A stretch of 64,000 nt of DNA. Source: Desulfoluna spongiiphila. GTDB taxonomy: Bacteria; Desulfobacterota; Desulfobacteria; Desulfobacterales; Desulfolunaceae. Location of the stretch: contig NZ_FMUX01000001.1 of assembly GCF_900101345.1 (NCBI RefSeq), forward strand, positions 62,001 to 126,000, written 5' to 3'. The position numbers and the translations under genes are program-made. Under the pieces are notes generated by a model. The model had not been told where the DNA came from. It worked only from the letters and a program-made list of their open reading frames with translations, and did no database searches. Shown here in pieces: positions 43,600 to 52,784 of the stretch; position 1 is the stretch's first letter; each line of letters begins with the position of its first letter.

Positions 43600-44619
43600 A
43601 TGAAAGCCATGTTCTCCTGTCTCTCCACCCTTATCTTTGTTCTCCTGACCTTGACCGCACAGGTCGTCCGCGCCGATGAGGTCCTCGCCGGCCCCGACCA
43701 CGGACCGGGAATCCTCAACGTGCGCTCCCAGTCCATCGGCCAGAGCTTCCGTCTGACCCTGCCCCTGCTCGTACCCGGAGATATCCCCCGCGGCTTTCAG
43801 GTCTTCTCCCAGGCCACCTGGACCAACGTGTGGGCCGAAGAGTCGAGTTACCTCCTAGATTATGAAATGCTGGATACCACCCTGGGCTTCAGCTACGGCA
43901 TAAGCGACCGCTTGGGAATCTCGGTAGTCATGGACAAACGGAGCTACTTCGGCGGGGAGATGGACGGGTTTATCCAAGGGTTTCACGATTTGGCGGGAAT
44001 CGACCAGAACGGCCGGGACGATTACAGCAAAGGCCGTGCGGCCATCACCTTCTTTGATCCTGACACAAGGGCCGTGGTGGAAGAAAGATCCCCCGGGGAC
44101 CTCAACAACCAGGGAATCAGCCTCCTGGTAAACTACACCGTGATTCAGGACCACCCCATACTCCCGGCCGTCAACATCTACGGCGTGACCCGATACGCCT
44201 TTGAAAAAGCCGACTTTATCTCAAACGGAGACGAGGTGGACATGGGCGCAGGGCTGGGATTCGCAAAGCAGGTGGTCCCCAGGCTACACGCCTACGGCGT
44301 CCTCGGGTACACCATCTACGGCAGCCAGGATGAGACAAAAAAAGAGGTCATCAACCTGAAAAACTACCAGGTCACCGGCCTGTTTGCCCTCGCCTGGAGC
44401 GCCACACCCAAACTCACCGCCGTGGCCCAATACCTCCACTCTTCCTCGGTGGTGGAGGAGATCGAAGGGTTGAAGGAGGCCTCCCACGAAGTTCACCTCG
44501 GGCTGAAGTACAAGGTGAGCCCCCGCACGGGCTTGAATCTCTCGTTTATCGAAAACATCATCACCATGGACAACAGCCCGGATTTCGGCATTCACCTCGG
44601 TTGGTTCATGAGCCTGTAG
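43600..44619 (+). CDS. DUF3187-family outer-membrane-like protein
   Basis: 339 residues, signal peptide ending about residue 25 (VVRA). The order LNVRSQSIGQSFRLTLPLL, SQATWTNVWAEES, YLLDYEMLDTTLGFSYGISD and LPAVNIYGVTRYAFEK matches DUF3187, a family predicted to form beta-barrels. C-terminus LGWFMSL is barrel-like. Function unknown. It is on its own; CTTGAAAGGCCACC precedes the ATG. Confidence 0.83.
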   Translation: MKAMFSCLSTLIFVLLTLTAQVVRADEVLAGPDHGPGILNVRSQSIGQSFRLTLPLLVPGDIPRGFQVFSQATWTNVWAEESSYLLDYEMLDTTLGFSYGISDRLGISVVMDKRSYFGGEMDGFIQGFHDLAGIDQNGRDDYSKGRAAITFFDPDTRAVVEERSPGDLNNQGISLLVNYTVIQDHPILPAVNIYGVTRYAFEKADFISNGDEVDMGAGLGFAKQVVPRLHAYGVLGYTIYGSQDETKKEVINLKNYQVTGLFALAWSATPKLTAVAQYLHSSSVVEEIEGLKEASHEVHLGLKYKVSPRTGLNLSFIENIITMDNSPDFGIHLGWFMSL

Positions 44620-44793
44620 CCCCTGCAGGCTGCCATTGTGGCCGGAAAGTCCGATTCAACCTCTTATTTGTCAATTCTGCCCCTTCCACAACGGCGACGC
44701 CTTTGCGTATCATTCATCCTGAAATGGAGCAGGTAAACGCCTGCCACCCCAGTGGCACCACACACCAGGGCAAGACATGTCAAAGGAGACACC

Positions 44794-45879
44794 ATGGACA
44801 TCTACGAAAAACTACGGCAACGGCTGGCCACGAACCCTGTGGGTGCACCGCCTTCAGAGGCGTTTGATGAGATCCTGCGCATTTTGTTCACCCCCGATGA
44901 AGCAAAACTGGCGCTGTCGCTCACCTTTCTCCCCCAGCCCGTGGACCGGATTGCCGAAAAAACAGGCCTCTCCATGCAAACGGTTCGGGACACCTGTGAA
45001 GCCATGGCAGACAAGGGGGTGATTTTCAGCCGTGAGAAGAAAGGGGACATGGGCTACTGCCTGCTCCCGGCGATTCCCGGCCTTTTTGAGTTTCCCTTCA
45101 TGGGCGGCGGGGGCACCCCCATGCATGATCGCTTAGGTCACCTGTGGGAAACCTACCACGTGGAAAACCAGGGCATGGAGTTCGCCTCAAGCCCGACGCC
45201 CCTGATGCGCGTCCTGCCCGTGGAAGAGACGGTGTCCGGGAACGACGAGGTCCTTCCCTATGAGGTCATTACCCGCATGATGGAGAACAACCACACCTTT
45301 GCCCTGGCCGAATGCGCCTGCCGGGTATCCAAAGGCGAGGATGCCTGCGACAAACCCACCGATGTCTGCCTGCTCTTCGACGGCATGGCCCGCTTTCTCA
45401 TCGACCGGAAACACGCCCGGGAGATCACGCGGGAAGAAGCCCATGCTACCCTGCTCCGGGCAGAAGAGGCCGGCCTCGTGCACACCACCAACAACAGCCA
45501 GGACCGCCTGAACCTCATCTGCAACTGCTGCGGATGCTGCTGCACCATCCTCACCTGCCGGACCAAGCTCAACGCCCCCTACCCCGTATCCACATCCCAA
45601 TGGTTCGCCCGGGTGGACGAAACCGAGTGCACGGGCTGCGGAATCTGTGCCGATGAGCGATGCATGCTCGATGCCATCGACACCACCGGAGACGCGGCAG
45701 CCATCGATGAAGCCCAATGCATCGGTTGCGGCCTGTGCGTCTCCACCTGTCCCGCAGAGGCGATCTCCATGATAAAACGGGCAATGACCCCGCCGGTCCC
45801 CGAAACCGGTTCACAGCTGGGGAGCCAGGTCCTTATGGAAAAGGGGCGCCTTGAGGCCTTTATCGACATGAACACCTGA
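44794..45879 (+). CDS. Multi-cluster ferredoxin-type protein with N-terminal winged helix
   Basis: 361 residues from ATG 44794 (AAAGGAG 6 nt upstream). Residues about 15-90 resemble a winged helix (VDRIAEKTGLSMQTVRDTCE, MADKGVIFSREKKGDMGYCL). The middle has a Cys-rich zone (ALAECACR, NLICNCCGCCCTILTCR), and the C-terminus two [4Fe-4S] ferredoxin motifs (ECTGCGICADERC, QCIGCGLCVSTCP). Such proteins are common in sulfate reducers near Hdr/flavin electron-transfer genes and may sense or transfer electrons. The exact partner is unknown; the neighbours do not help. Confidence 0.82.
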   Translation: MDIYEKLRQRLATNPVGAPPSEAFDEILRILFTPDEAKLALSLTFLPQPVDRIAEKTGLSMQTVRDTCEAMADKGVIFSREKKGDMGYCLLPAIPGLFEFPFMGGGGTPMHDRLGHLWETYHVENQGMEFASSPTPLMRVLPVEETVSGNDEVLPYEVITRMMENNHTFALAECACRVSKGEDACDKPTDVCLLFDGMARFLIDRKHAREITREEAHATLLRAEEAGLVHTTNNSQDRLNLICNCCGCCCTILTCRTKLNAPYPVSTSQWFARVDETECTGCGICADERCMLDAIDTTGDAAAIDEAQCIGCGLCVSTCPAEAISMIKRAMTPPVPETGSQLGSQVLMEKGRLEAFIDMNT

Positions 45880-45931
45880 TCAGGAGCGCCCAGGCCAGGG
45901 GATGCAGGGTAAACGCATTTAACTGTGAGTT

Positions 45932-46010
45932 GCCTCCGGCGGGTCGCTTTTTGAGAAAAGCTCCGCAAAAACTTTTCAAAAACTTGCCCCCCGGCAGGGC
46001 CACCGGAGGC
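45932..46010. repeat. GCCTCCGG...CCGGAGGC inverted repeat (repeat-family variant)
   Basis: GCCTCCGG at 45932-45939 and its complement at 46003-46010 bracket a segment with a GAGAAAAGCTCC/AAAAACTTTTC-type internal fold. Shares ends with the dispersed family but lacks the TCGTTCCTC loop. Confidence 0.5.
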
Positions 46011-46126
46011 CAAATCTAAGTGCGTTGGCCCTGCCACGGGATGCCGTGCCCTTGACAGCCCGCCCCCAAAACGTCCAGAATGCCACCGATCAGGCGATAA
46101 ACGCCCCGTCACCCAAAGGATCCCCC

Positions 46127-47143
46127 ATGGCACACATCACCCTGCTTGCCTACCCAGGCTGCGCGACCTCCTGCATCACCGGAACCATCGATGCCCTGTC
46201 CATCGCCAACCGATGGCAGGCCCTCATCGGGGGAGAGGACGAGAAAAACCACCCGCTTTTTCACTGGGACATCGTCTCCCTGGACGGGAAAACCGTGCAG
46301 GGAGACAATCGAATCACCATAGAGCCGCACCGGTCCATGGGCGATGTGACCGCCACCGACCTCATCCTCATCCCCGGTTTTATCGCTCCCATGGCCTTCC
46401 TCCAGAGCCTGCCTGAACAACTGATCGCCTGGATCCGAGCCTGGTATGGCCGGGGTGCCATGATCGCCGCCACCTGCACGGGCTCGTTTCTCCTGGCGGA
46501 AACCGGCCTCCTCGACGGAAAAGAGGCCACCACCAACTGGGTCTTTGCGCGGCATTTCAAAAAACGCTACCCCCGGGTACACCTCAAGCCGGAGCGCCTC
46601 CTCACCGAGGACGACCGCTTGCTCTGCACCGGGGCCACCTCCGCCTACATGGACCTGTGCCTCTACCTCATCAAAACCTTCGGGTCGGAAGAGCTCTCCG
46701 CCACCTGCGCCAAAGGGCTGCTGCTGGAGTCGAACCGGTCAAGCCAATCCCCCTTTTTTATCTTCGAGTATTACAAAGCCCACTCAGACCCCACGGTGCT
46801 GAAGGCCCAGGGCCTCATGGAAGCTCACTACCCCGGCCCCCTCTCCATTGAGGCCATGGCCTCGGAGCTGGCCATCAGCCCACGTCACTTTGTCCGACGG
46901 TTTAAAAACGCCACCGGGGACACGCCCCTTGCGTACCTTCAACGCGTCCGCATCGAAGCCGCCAAACAGACCCTGGAAAAAACCTCAGAGCCCATTGATG
47001 CCATCACGCGGCAGGTGGGGTATGAGGACACCAACTCCTTTCGCAAACTCTTCAAAAAAAGCACGGGGCTCTCCCCCAAAGAGTACCGGGACCGATTCAC
47101 CAGATTGCCGAATCGATCCCGAAGTGAATGTGCCATGACGTAA
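46127..47143 (+). CDS. GlxA-family AraC-type transcriptional regulator with DJ-1/PfpI domain
   Basis: 338 residues from ATG 46127 (AAAGGA upstream). Residues 1-170 form a class-I glutamine-amidotransferase/DJ-1 fold (ITLLAYPGCATSCITGTIDA, AATCTGSFLLAETGLLDG with the nucleophile-elbow Cys), used as ligand sensor in GlxA/FtrA/ArgR-type regulators. Residues about 230-330 are a double HTH (MASELAISPRHFVRRFKNAT, ITRQVGYEDTNSFRKLFKKS). No target operon can be named; it is convergent with the hydrolase gene at 47186. Confidence 0.92.
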   Translation: MAHITLLAYPGCATSCITGTIDALSIANRWQALIGGEDEKNHPLFHWDIVSLDGKTVQGDNRITIEPHRSMGDVTATDLILIPGFIAPMAFLQSLPEQLIAWIRAWYGRGAMIAATCTGSFLLAETGLLDGKEATTNWVFARHFKKRYPRVHLKPERLLTEDDRLLCTGATSAYMDLCLYLIKTFGSEELSATCAKGLLLESNRSSQSPFFIFEYYKAHSDPTVLKAQGLMEAHYPGPLSIEAMASELAISPRHFVRRFKNATGDTPLAYLQRVRIEAAKQTLEKTSEPIDAITRQVGYEDTNSFRKLFKKSTGLSPKEYRDRFTRLPNRSRSECAMT

Positions 47144-47185
47144 AAAAAGGCAGGAGAAAGGTGGGCCCAGACACCGACGGTCCGG

Positions 47186-48067
47186 TCAAAGCAGGTGACG
47201 TAACGTTGCAATGCCGGATGAAATCAACCCGCAGCACCCTTCCGGGTCTTCCAGGGGCAGCAGGTGACCGGCCGACAGATCTTCCATGAACACGGTCTCC
47301 GGGCTCAGGCGCTGCCACTCCTGCCACAGGGCCTCTGTAAAGAAAACCGATGGCCTGGCACGAAGGGCAACGCACGGCAGCTTGATCCCATGAAGTGTCC
47401 CCATCACATTGGGCGGCTGGGTATAATTGTGGGCCTCCCAGACTTTCGGAAACACCAGTTCCACCCGACCATCCCCGGTCTCCCTGACACCGTGGGCCGC
47501 CATGGCCTCAAAGGCATCTTCCCCCAGGCGGCTGAACATCCGCATCCTCCGGCAATGGGCCAGATAGGCCCCCCGACTTTCCCAGGCGTCCGTCTTCTTC
47601 AAGGTCCCTTTTGCGGGCTGGGTCAGATTCATGGCGGCCTTGGGAAGGATGCCCGCAAGAAACGCCAGGGGTCTTGAGAGCATGGCCGGCTCGATGAGGA
47701 CAAGCGCCTTGAACAGGTCCGGCCGCTTGGCCGCAGCCAGAATCGTGCAGGTGGCGCCCATGGAGTGGCCGATGCCAATCACCGGAGCCTCCACCGTATT
47801 CTCCAGAAAGGCGATCAGGTCATCGGCATACAGGGTCCAGTCCCGGGATGCAGGCGGCTTGCCGATGTCCGGCCACGACGGGCGCAGGTCCAGAGAGAAC
47901 AGGTTCATCTGATCCGCCAGCCGGGTGACAAGGGGCGAATAGACGCCGGCTGGAAACCCGTTGGCGCCATAAAAATGGGCAGTCAACCCGCTTCCGCCAT
48001 GGTGCTTCCACGTTGCGTTTTCGGGTAATCTCATTTGGGCCTTCCATGGGCTGACACCTTTTTTCAT
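47186..48067 (-). CDS. Alpha/beta hydrolase coupled to a Rieske-type protein
   Basis: 293 residues. Nucleophile S102 in IGIGHSMGATCTILAA, early HFYGANGFPAGVYSPL oxyanion region, and the late His in LSAGHLLPLEDPE. No signal peptide. Its ATG overlaps the TGA of the upstream Rieske gene (ATGA, 48064-48067), so the two are made together. This suggests a redox-hydrolase pathway on a common substrate, but none can be named. Unlike dienelactone-type hydrolases, it has a long lid region (about 125-215). Confidence 0.85.
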   Translation of the reverse strand: MKKGVSPWKAQMRLPENATWKHHGGSGLTAHFYGANGFPAGVYSPLVTRLADQMNLFSLDLRPSWPDIGKPPASRDWTLYADDLIAFLENTVEAPVIGIGHSMGATCTILAAAKRPDLFKALVLIEPAMLSRPLAFLAGILPKAAMNLTQPAKGTLKKTDAWESRGAYLAHCRRMRMFSRLGEDAFEAMAAHGVRETGDGRVELVFPKVWEAHNYTQPPNVMGTLHGIKLPCVALRARPSVFFTEALWQEWQRLSPETVFMEDLSAGHLLPLEDPEGCCGLISSGIATLRHLL

Positions 48068-48465
48068 GGGGTCATGGAGACAACAAGCTGTTCCCCCTCC
48101 CTCACCACCCCGTAGCTCTTCACCCCGCGTTTGGCCGCACCGGCCACGGGATTGCCGGAAAGATCAAAGGCAGAACCGGACACACTGCAACAGCTGACCT
48201 GCCCCGGTTTTTTGCCGGGGTCGAGCCGTCGCCCCATGTGCGTACATCGGTTTTCGAGGGCATGAAACGCGTCTTTCTTCCCACGGATCACAAAGACCCG
48301 CGTCTGAAGATCTTTCCCTTCCAGACACACGGCACCGCCCTCATCCCGCAGTTCAGGAAGCCGTGATAAATCCAAAAGAATCCGTTCTCCTTCAACCCGC
48401 CAGGACAGGTGGTCTGCCGGGGCCTTGGTCTCACAAATCCCGAAAAGCTTCTTTATCAATCCCAT
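48064..48465 (-). CDS. Rieske-like [2Fe-2S] domain protein with atypical second ligand set
   Basis: 133 residues from ATG 48465 (AGGAG 6 nt upstream). The first ligand pair is canonical, C74-T-H76 in NRCTHMGRRLDPG. The second motif reads CCSVSGSAFDLSG: Cys93 is kept but the position of the second His (C-x-x-H) is Ser96. With three standard ligands the cluster may be coordinated differently, or not at all. The rest of the fold is intact (VFVIRGKKDAFHALENR). Stop overlaps the start of the hydrolase gene. Confidence 0.75.
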   Translation of the reverse strand: MGLIKKLFGICETKAPADHLSWRVEGERILLDLSRLPELRDEGGAVCLEGKDLQTRVFVIRGKKDAFHALENRCTHMGRRLDPGKKPGQVSCCSVSGSAFDLSGNPVAGAAKRGVKSYGVVREGEQLVVSMTP

Positions 48466-48492
48466 GGTCGCTCCTTTCATCTGTTGCAACAA

Positions 48493-48525
48493 GCTTTCAA
48501 GGTGGCTCACCTTGCCGCCGGAGGC
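48493..48525. repeat. Dispersed repeat, leader-palindrome copy (minus orientation)
   Basis: Minus strand: GCCTCCGGCGGCAAGGTGAGC then CACCTTGAAAGC, one base different from the 27960 copy. The variable hairpin is missing here. Confidence 0.75.
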
Positions 48526-48563
48526 ATCGTTTGTTGTATGTTTTGTTTTTTACGCAATCCTTT

Positions 48564-50801
48564 TTAAGGTGTTTCAAGGCGGCATGGAACGAACCGGTGA
48601 AGCGGTGTCCCGATGGGGTCCCTGTGGGTGCTTCCGGTCAGGTCGTTGACGTTGAACCCCGTGGTTTGCCCGTTGTAATTCAGGCCGAACCCGTGGGGGA
48701 TGAGAACCATCCCTTCCCGCACATCGTCTTTGACCTCCAGCTCGCCCACGGCGGTGCCCGCCTCGGTGGTGACCCGAACGGCATCACCGTCGGACAGGCC
48801 GAGCGTGTCAGCCAGAGAAGGGCTTACGGCAATGGTGCACCCGCGCTTGCCCCCAACCCATTCGGGGTTTCTCATCTGGGTGTTCATGTTGGTGGCCCGG
48901 TGACGCCCGGCGTTGAGGACCAGGGGAAAGGCGTCGGTAAGGATCAGGTCCCGGGCTTCGGTGTCGGCGTCAAGGGCCCTGGACTCGGCTTCCAGTTCGG
49001 GGATCACCAGCTCGATCTTACCGGAGTCGGTCTTGACCTCGGCCAGGTTGTTCTCCGTATCCATGGTGCCCACCCAGAGCCCTTCGGGGGTATCGAGAAC
49101 CGTTTGGAAAATCCGGTCCCCCATGTCCATGCCGGTTTCAAACCCCAGGCGCGCGGCGTTTTTGCGAAACGCCTTGGGGGCCGTCATCATCATGCCCCAG
49201 AAACCGGCCAGGGCCGCGCTGTCCCATGCCTCCCCCAGGGTCTTGCCCAGAATAAAGAGCATCTTGGGAAAATACTCGGGATGGGCCCCCACCCACGCCA
49301 TGAGGGCGGCCCCGAAGGTCATGCGGTCCTTGTGGGCCGCCTGCCTTACCTCTTCCGGGATCTCGGGGATGAGGCCCATCTTGTCGGCCAGGCGGGTGAA
49401 AATCTGGGAGGACTCCAGCTGGTCGCCTTCCGGCTTGACCACGGGGCGGCGCATCTGAAAGTAGACGTTGGGAAAACTCCAGGGAAAAAAGGTGCCGTCG
49501 TACGCTTCGTAAAAACTCCGGCAGGGAAGCACGTAGTGGGCTTTTTGCGCGGTCTCGCTCATCACCATGTCGTGGACCACGAGAAGGTCCAGGTGGTCGA
49601 AAGCCGTCTCCAGGGCCTTTGTGTCGGGCCAGGAGCGCAAGGGGTTGCAGACACTCACGATGGCGGCGCGGATGCGGTCCGGGTGGTCGGTGAGGATCTC
49701 TTCGGGCAGGGCACAGGCAGGAAACGAGCCGGCGGCCGCAGGGGGAAGCCCGGAGACAACGGTCTGCCACACCTTGGGGTTTCGCTCGTCGGCGTGGTAG
49801 CCCAGGGGCATCACCATACCGGGAATAATGTTGCCGCCCCGCTGGCCGAAGATCCCGCAGACACAGCCCAGGATATTGAGAAGGTAGGAGTTAAGGGTAC
49901 TGTGCCGTCCCATGAAAATCCCCAGGTCCGGGTGAAAGGCCCAGCGCCTGGTGGTCATGAGACGGCAAAGGTCAAAAACGGTGTCGTAGGAAAGCTCGCA
50001 GACGGCCAGGGCGGCCCGGGTGTCAAAGGCCTGAAACCAGGGCTTGACGGTCTGCCACCCGTCGGTATGGTCCGAGAGATAGGCCTCGTTTTCCCACCCC
50101 TGTTCCACAATGATGGCGATCATGGCCTTCACCAGCAGGGAGTCGGTACCCGGCCTCAGGGCCAGGTGGATATCAGCGATGCGGGCGGTCTCGGACTTTC
50201 GGGGGTCTACGGAGACCAGAAGGCGCTCCGGGTCCTTGCTGATCCCCTTGAGAACCAGGGGCGCCCGGGGCATCTGATGGCTCTCCATGCCGTTCCAGCC
50301 CCAGGCCACCAGCATCTCGGTTTCATGGTCGTCCGGGCCGGTGAGGATATACTGCTTGCCGAACATCCTCCCCTGAACCCACCAGGTGCCGCTGAACTCC
50401 TGGCCCGCTGAGGTGTAAAGGTTCTGGGAGCCCAGGCACTTCATCAGGCTCACCCCGAAACCCGCCTCCATGTGGCCTCCCTGGGCACTGGCCCCCAGGT
50501 AGGCAAAGGACCTCGGCCCGTGGGCCTCCACGGTGGTGGTCAGCTTCTCCGCGATTTCGGTTAAGGCCTGGTCCCAGGAGACGGGAACAAACTCGCCGCC
50601 CACCTTTTTCAAGGGCTGGTTCAGGCGATCCGCCGGGTACTGGTGGTAGAGAACGTTCATCCCTTTGCGGCAGGCATACCCCAGGCTGCGGGGGTTCTCC
50701 TTGTCCGGACGAACCTTGACCATGCGATTGCCCTCCACCAGCACCTCCAGCCCGCAGTTCTGCGCGCAAAGCACGCACCCTGTCTTGTGCCACGTCCCCA
50801 T
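48564..50801 (-). CDS. Molybdopterin-dependent oxidoreductase
   Basis: 745 residues from ATG 50801 (AAGGAGG 5 nt upstream); an upstream in-frame ATG adds 26 non-conserved residues. N-terminal [4Fe-4S] site C-VL-C-AQN-C-GLEV ... ACRKG. Then the four bis-MGD domains, including DPRKSETARIADIHLALRPG, GTDSLL, HYVLPCRSFYEAYDGTF and the C-terminal cap GLNYNGQTTGFNVNDLTG. No Tat signal is evident, so a cytoplasmic location is likely. The Mo ligand region (SAGQEFSGTWW) does not show Sec or the FdhF-type Cys. The substrate is unknown; it lacks an adjacent electron-transfer subunit. Confidence 0.9.
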   Translation of the reverse strand: MGTWHKTGCVLCAQNCGLEVLVEGNRMVKVRPDKENPRSLGYACRKGMNVLYHQYPADRLNQPLKKVGGEFVPVSWDQALTEIAEKLTTTVEAHGPRSFAYLGASAQGGHMEAGFGVSLMKCLGSQNLYTSAGQEFSGTWWVQGRMFGKQYILTGPDDHETEMLVAWGWNGMESHQMPRAPLVLKGISKDPERLLVSVDPRKSETARIADIHLALRPGTDSLLVKAMIAIIVEQGWENEAYLSDHTDGWQTVKPWFQAFDTRAALAVCELSYDTVFDLCRLMTTRRWAFHPDLGIFMGRHSTLNSYLLNILGCVCGIFGQRGGNIIPGMVMPLGYHADERNPKVWQTVVSGLPPAAAGSFPACALPEEILTDHPDRIRAAIVSVCNPLRSWPDTKALETAFDHLDLLVVHDMVMSETAQKAHYVLPCRSFYEAYDGTFFPWSFPNVYFQMRRPVVKPEGDQLESSQIFTRLADKMGLIPEIPEEVRQAAHKDRMTFGAALMAWVGAHPEYFPKMLFILGKTLGEAWDSAALAGFWGMMMTAPKAFRKNAARLGFETGMDMGDRIFQTVLDTPEGLWVGTMDTENNLAEVKTDSGKIELVIPELEAESRALDADTEARDLILTDAFPLVLNAGRHRATNMNTQMRNPEWVGGKRGCTIAVSPSLADTLGLSDGDAVRVTTEAGTAVGELEVKDDVREGMVLIPHGFGLNYNGQTTGFNVNDLTGSTHRDPIGTPLHRFVPCRLETP

Positions 50802-51053
50802 AACGGCCTCCTTATTGTCTGTGTCATCAGCTTTGTTGCGCCACCCCAAATCAGCGTTTAAACACAGTATCCCAGCCACGGACCCATAGCAAAGAGGCGT
50901 TTACGACAAAAACCAGGTCATATCAGACATTCTTGAACATACATTAAGCAATCCTGCCGCCACCCTCAGTGCTATTTTTTAAGCCGCCATGACGAATGGG
51001 CTACGGACCAGCTTCATCTATGATGCGCTTCCCCCCCAACGCTGCCTCTAATG
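50802..51053. other. Gap between molybdoenzyme start and sigma-54 activator stop
   Basis: 252 bp, no gene. Promoter for the molybdoenzyme should lie here on the minus strand; no clear match is seen. Confidence 0.35.
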
Positions 51054-52604
51054 TTAGTTGATCCGTAGTTCCCTCCGCCCATAGGGAATACCCATTTTTT
51101 TCATTCGACTTCTAAGGGTACTGGCATTCAGACCCAGCAGCTCAGCGGCACCGCCTTTGCCACCAATTCGGCCATGGGTCTTTTCAAGGGTCCAGCGGAT
51201 ATGGACGGCCGTGATCTCATCCAAGGTCGCCACGCGGGATTCGTCCTTGCATTGATTGGGCTCCAACGCCATCCCCTGGGGATTGAAATCGAAAAATTCA
51301 AGCTGATCGCCCTTGGAAATAATCAAAGCCCTTTCCACAAGATTCTGAAGCTCCCGTACATTTCCCGGCCAGTGATAGGCCAGCAGGGCGTCCACGGCTC
51401 CTGGAGTGGGGGCCGGGCAACGTAATAGGTTCATCTCTGTAGACTTCTGGTGAATAAAATAATTCACCATGGTCGGAATGTCTTCTTTGCGTGACCGCAA
51501 AGGAGGAATGACGATGGGAAACACATTGAGCCGATACCACAAATCAGCCCGAAACAAGCCGTCCTGAACCATTGTGGGCAAATCACGATGGGTGGCTGCG
51601 ATAATCCGCACATCGGCCTGCAATGGACACCCGCCCCCCACCCGTTCAAACTCTCCGCTCTGGAGAACCCTCAAGAGCTTGGCCTGGGCCGCCAGGGGCA
51701 ACTCACCCACCTCATCCAAAAAGAGTGTGCCCTGGCGGGCACGTTCAAAACGCCCATGTGTTGTCCCAATGGCACCGGTGAAGGCCCCTTTTTCATGCCC
51801 AAACAGCTCTGAGTCGATGAGATTTTCGGGGATGGCACTGCAATTTACCCGGATCATGGGACCTGATGATCGGTTGGAAAATTTATGGATCTCATTGGCC
51901 ACCACCTCTTTTCCCGTACCGGTTTCCCCCAAAAGGAGGACGGGGCTGTTGGTGGGAGCCACCTGTTCAATCAGCCGACGAACGGAAAGAAGGCCGCTGT
52001 CTGCTCCAATCATGGTGTCCCCGACCATCTTCCGGGCATCACGTTGAAGGGCCTGGTGGTCATGCACCAGGTCCATGTACCGCCGTGCATTGGACAGGGC
52101 GATGGCAAAGGGATCATTGAGCTGCCGAATGAAATCAACATGGGTGCGGTCGTAATGATGTGCCCCTTCTGCAGCAAACGTCAAGTTACCGATGATGGCC
52201 TGCTTCACCTTCAAGGCACAGGTGAGACTGCAAAATTCATCGATCCTACGGGCCTGAATCGAAGGAGTCCCTGTACGAACAATATGTAAAATTTCCTGAT
52301 TGATAGGGTGGTCCTGGTTCCGCAGCCAGGGGATGGTCTGCGTGCAGGAGGCCTCGAGCCAGCGGTTGATCTCGCTCCACGCAGCCTCGGACAGAACAAT
52401 GGGTTCATCCACGATAAACCCACCGCCCTCTTCTGCCATTGCAAAGACCCTGGCCTGACGGGGTGCTGTCTCGTAAATGGAAATCAACAAGGCATCCAGG
52501 GGGAACCGTGGCTTCAAATAGCAAAAAACATCGTAAAGGGCCTCGTCAAGGTCAAGGCTTCCGCAAATCCGTCGGGTCACTTCGATAAAATGGCGATTGT
52601 CCAT
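51054..52604 (-). CDS. Sigma-54-dependent activator with GAF-type sensor domain
   Basis: 516 residues. Residues 1-180: a GAF-like sensor (FHLA/NorR style). AAA+ domain with Walker A GETGTGKEVV, the sigma-54 contact loop GHEKGAFTGA, Walker B GTLFLDEVGELP and the R-finger region. C-terminal Fis-type HTH (GRIGGKGGAAELLGLNAS). It activates RpoN promoters. It is divergent from the CoA-transferase gene, whose upstream region carries a -24/-12-like element and an inverted repeat, so that gene is the likely target. Confidence 0.93.
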   Translation of the reverse strand: MDNRHFIEVTRRICGSLDLDEALYDVFCYLKPRFPLDALLISIYETAPRQARVFAMAEEGGGFIVDEPIVLSEAAWSEINRWLEASCTQTIPWLRNQDHPINQEILHIVRTGTPSIQARRIDEFCSLTCALKVKQAIIGNLTFAAEGAHHYDRTHVDFIRQLNDPFAIALSNARRYMDLVHDHQALQRDARKMVGDTMIGADSGLLSVRRLIEQVAPTNSPVLLLGETGTGKEVVANEIHKFSNRSSGPMIRVNCSAIPENLIDSELFGHEKGAFTGAIGTTHGRFERARQGTLFLDEVGELPLAAQAKLLRVLQSGEFERVGGGCPLQADVRIIAATHRDLPTMVQDGLFRADLWYRLNVFPIVIPPLRSRKEDIPTMVNYFIHQKSTEMNLLRCPAPTPGAVDALLAYHWPGNVRELQNLVERALIISKGDQLEFFDFNPQGMALEPNQCKDESRVATLDEITAVHIRWTLEKTHGRIGGKGGAAELLGLNASTLRSRMKKMGIPYGRRELRIN

Positions 52605-52652
52605 GGCACCCTCGATATATCATATTCAAATAGGATATTTCCTACATATAAC

Positions 52653-52666
52653 TGTGACATATCACA
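52653..52666. promoter_or_regulatory. Possible activator site: TGTGA-N4-TCACA
   Basis: Perfect 5-bp inverted half-sites around CATA, 53 bp upstream of the -24 element of the CoA-transferase gene. It may be the binding site of the divergent sigma-54 activator. Confidence 0.4.
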
Positions 52667-52718
52667 TGCCGCCCATCACGAAAAAGAAAACAACCTGAAA
52701 TAAAATGACATTCTCCAT

Positions 52719-52734
52719 TGGCATATTTATTGAT
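52719..52734 (+). promoter_or_regulatory. Sigma-54 -24/-12-like promoter
   Basis: TGGCATA-N4-TTGAT, the right spacing for TGGCACG-N4-TTGCW, but with A for the normally invariant C of the -12 box. About 50 nt before ATG 52785. Confidence 0.5.
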
Positions 52735-52784
52735 TCATTACTGCCTCAACTACCACCTGGCAACATCAATTTACGGAGGCAAAC

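Noticed and set aside
48363..50411. 682-codon plus-strand frame antisense to the molybdoenzyme
   Set aside because: It is a shadow frame of a GC-rich gene; it has Gly/His/Val-rich content and no domain.
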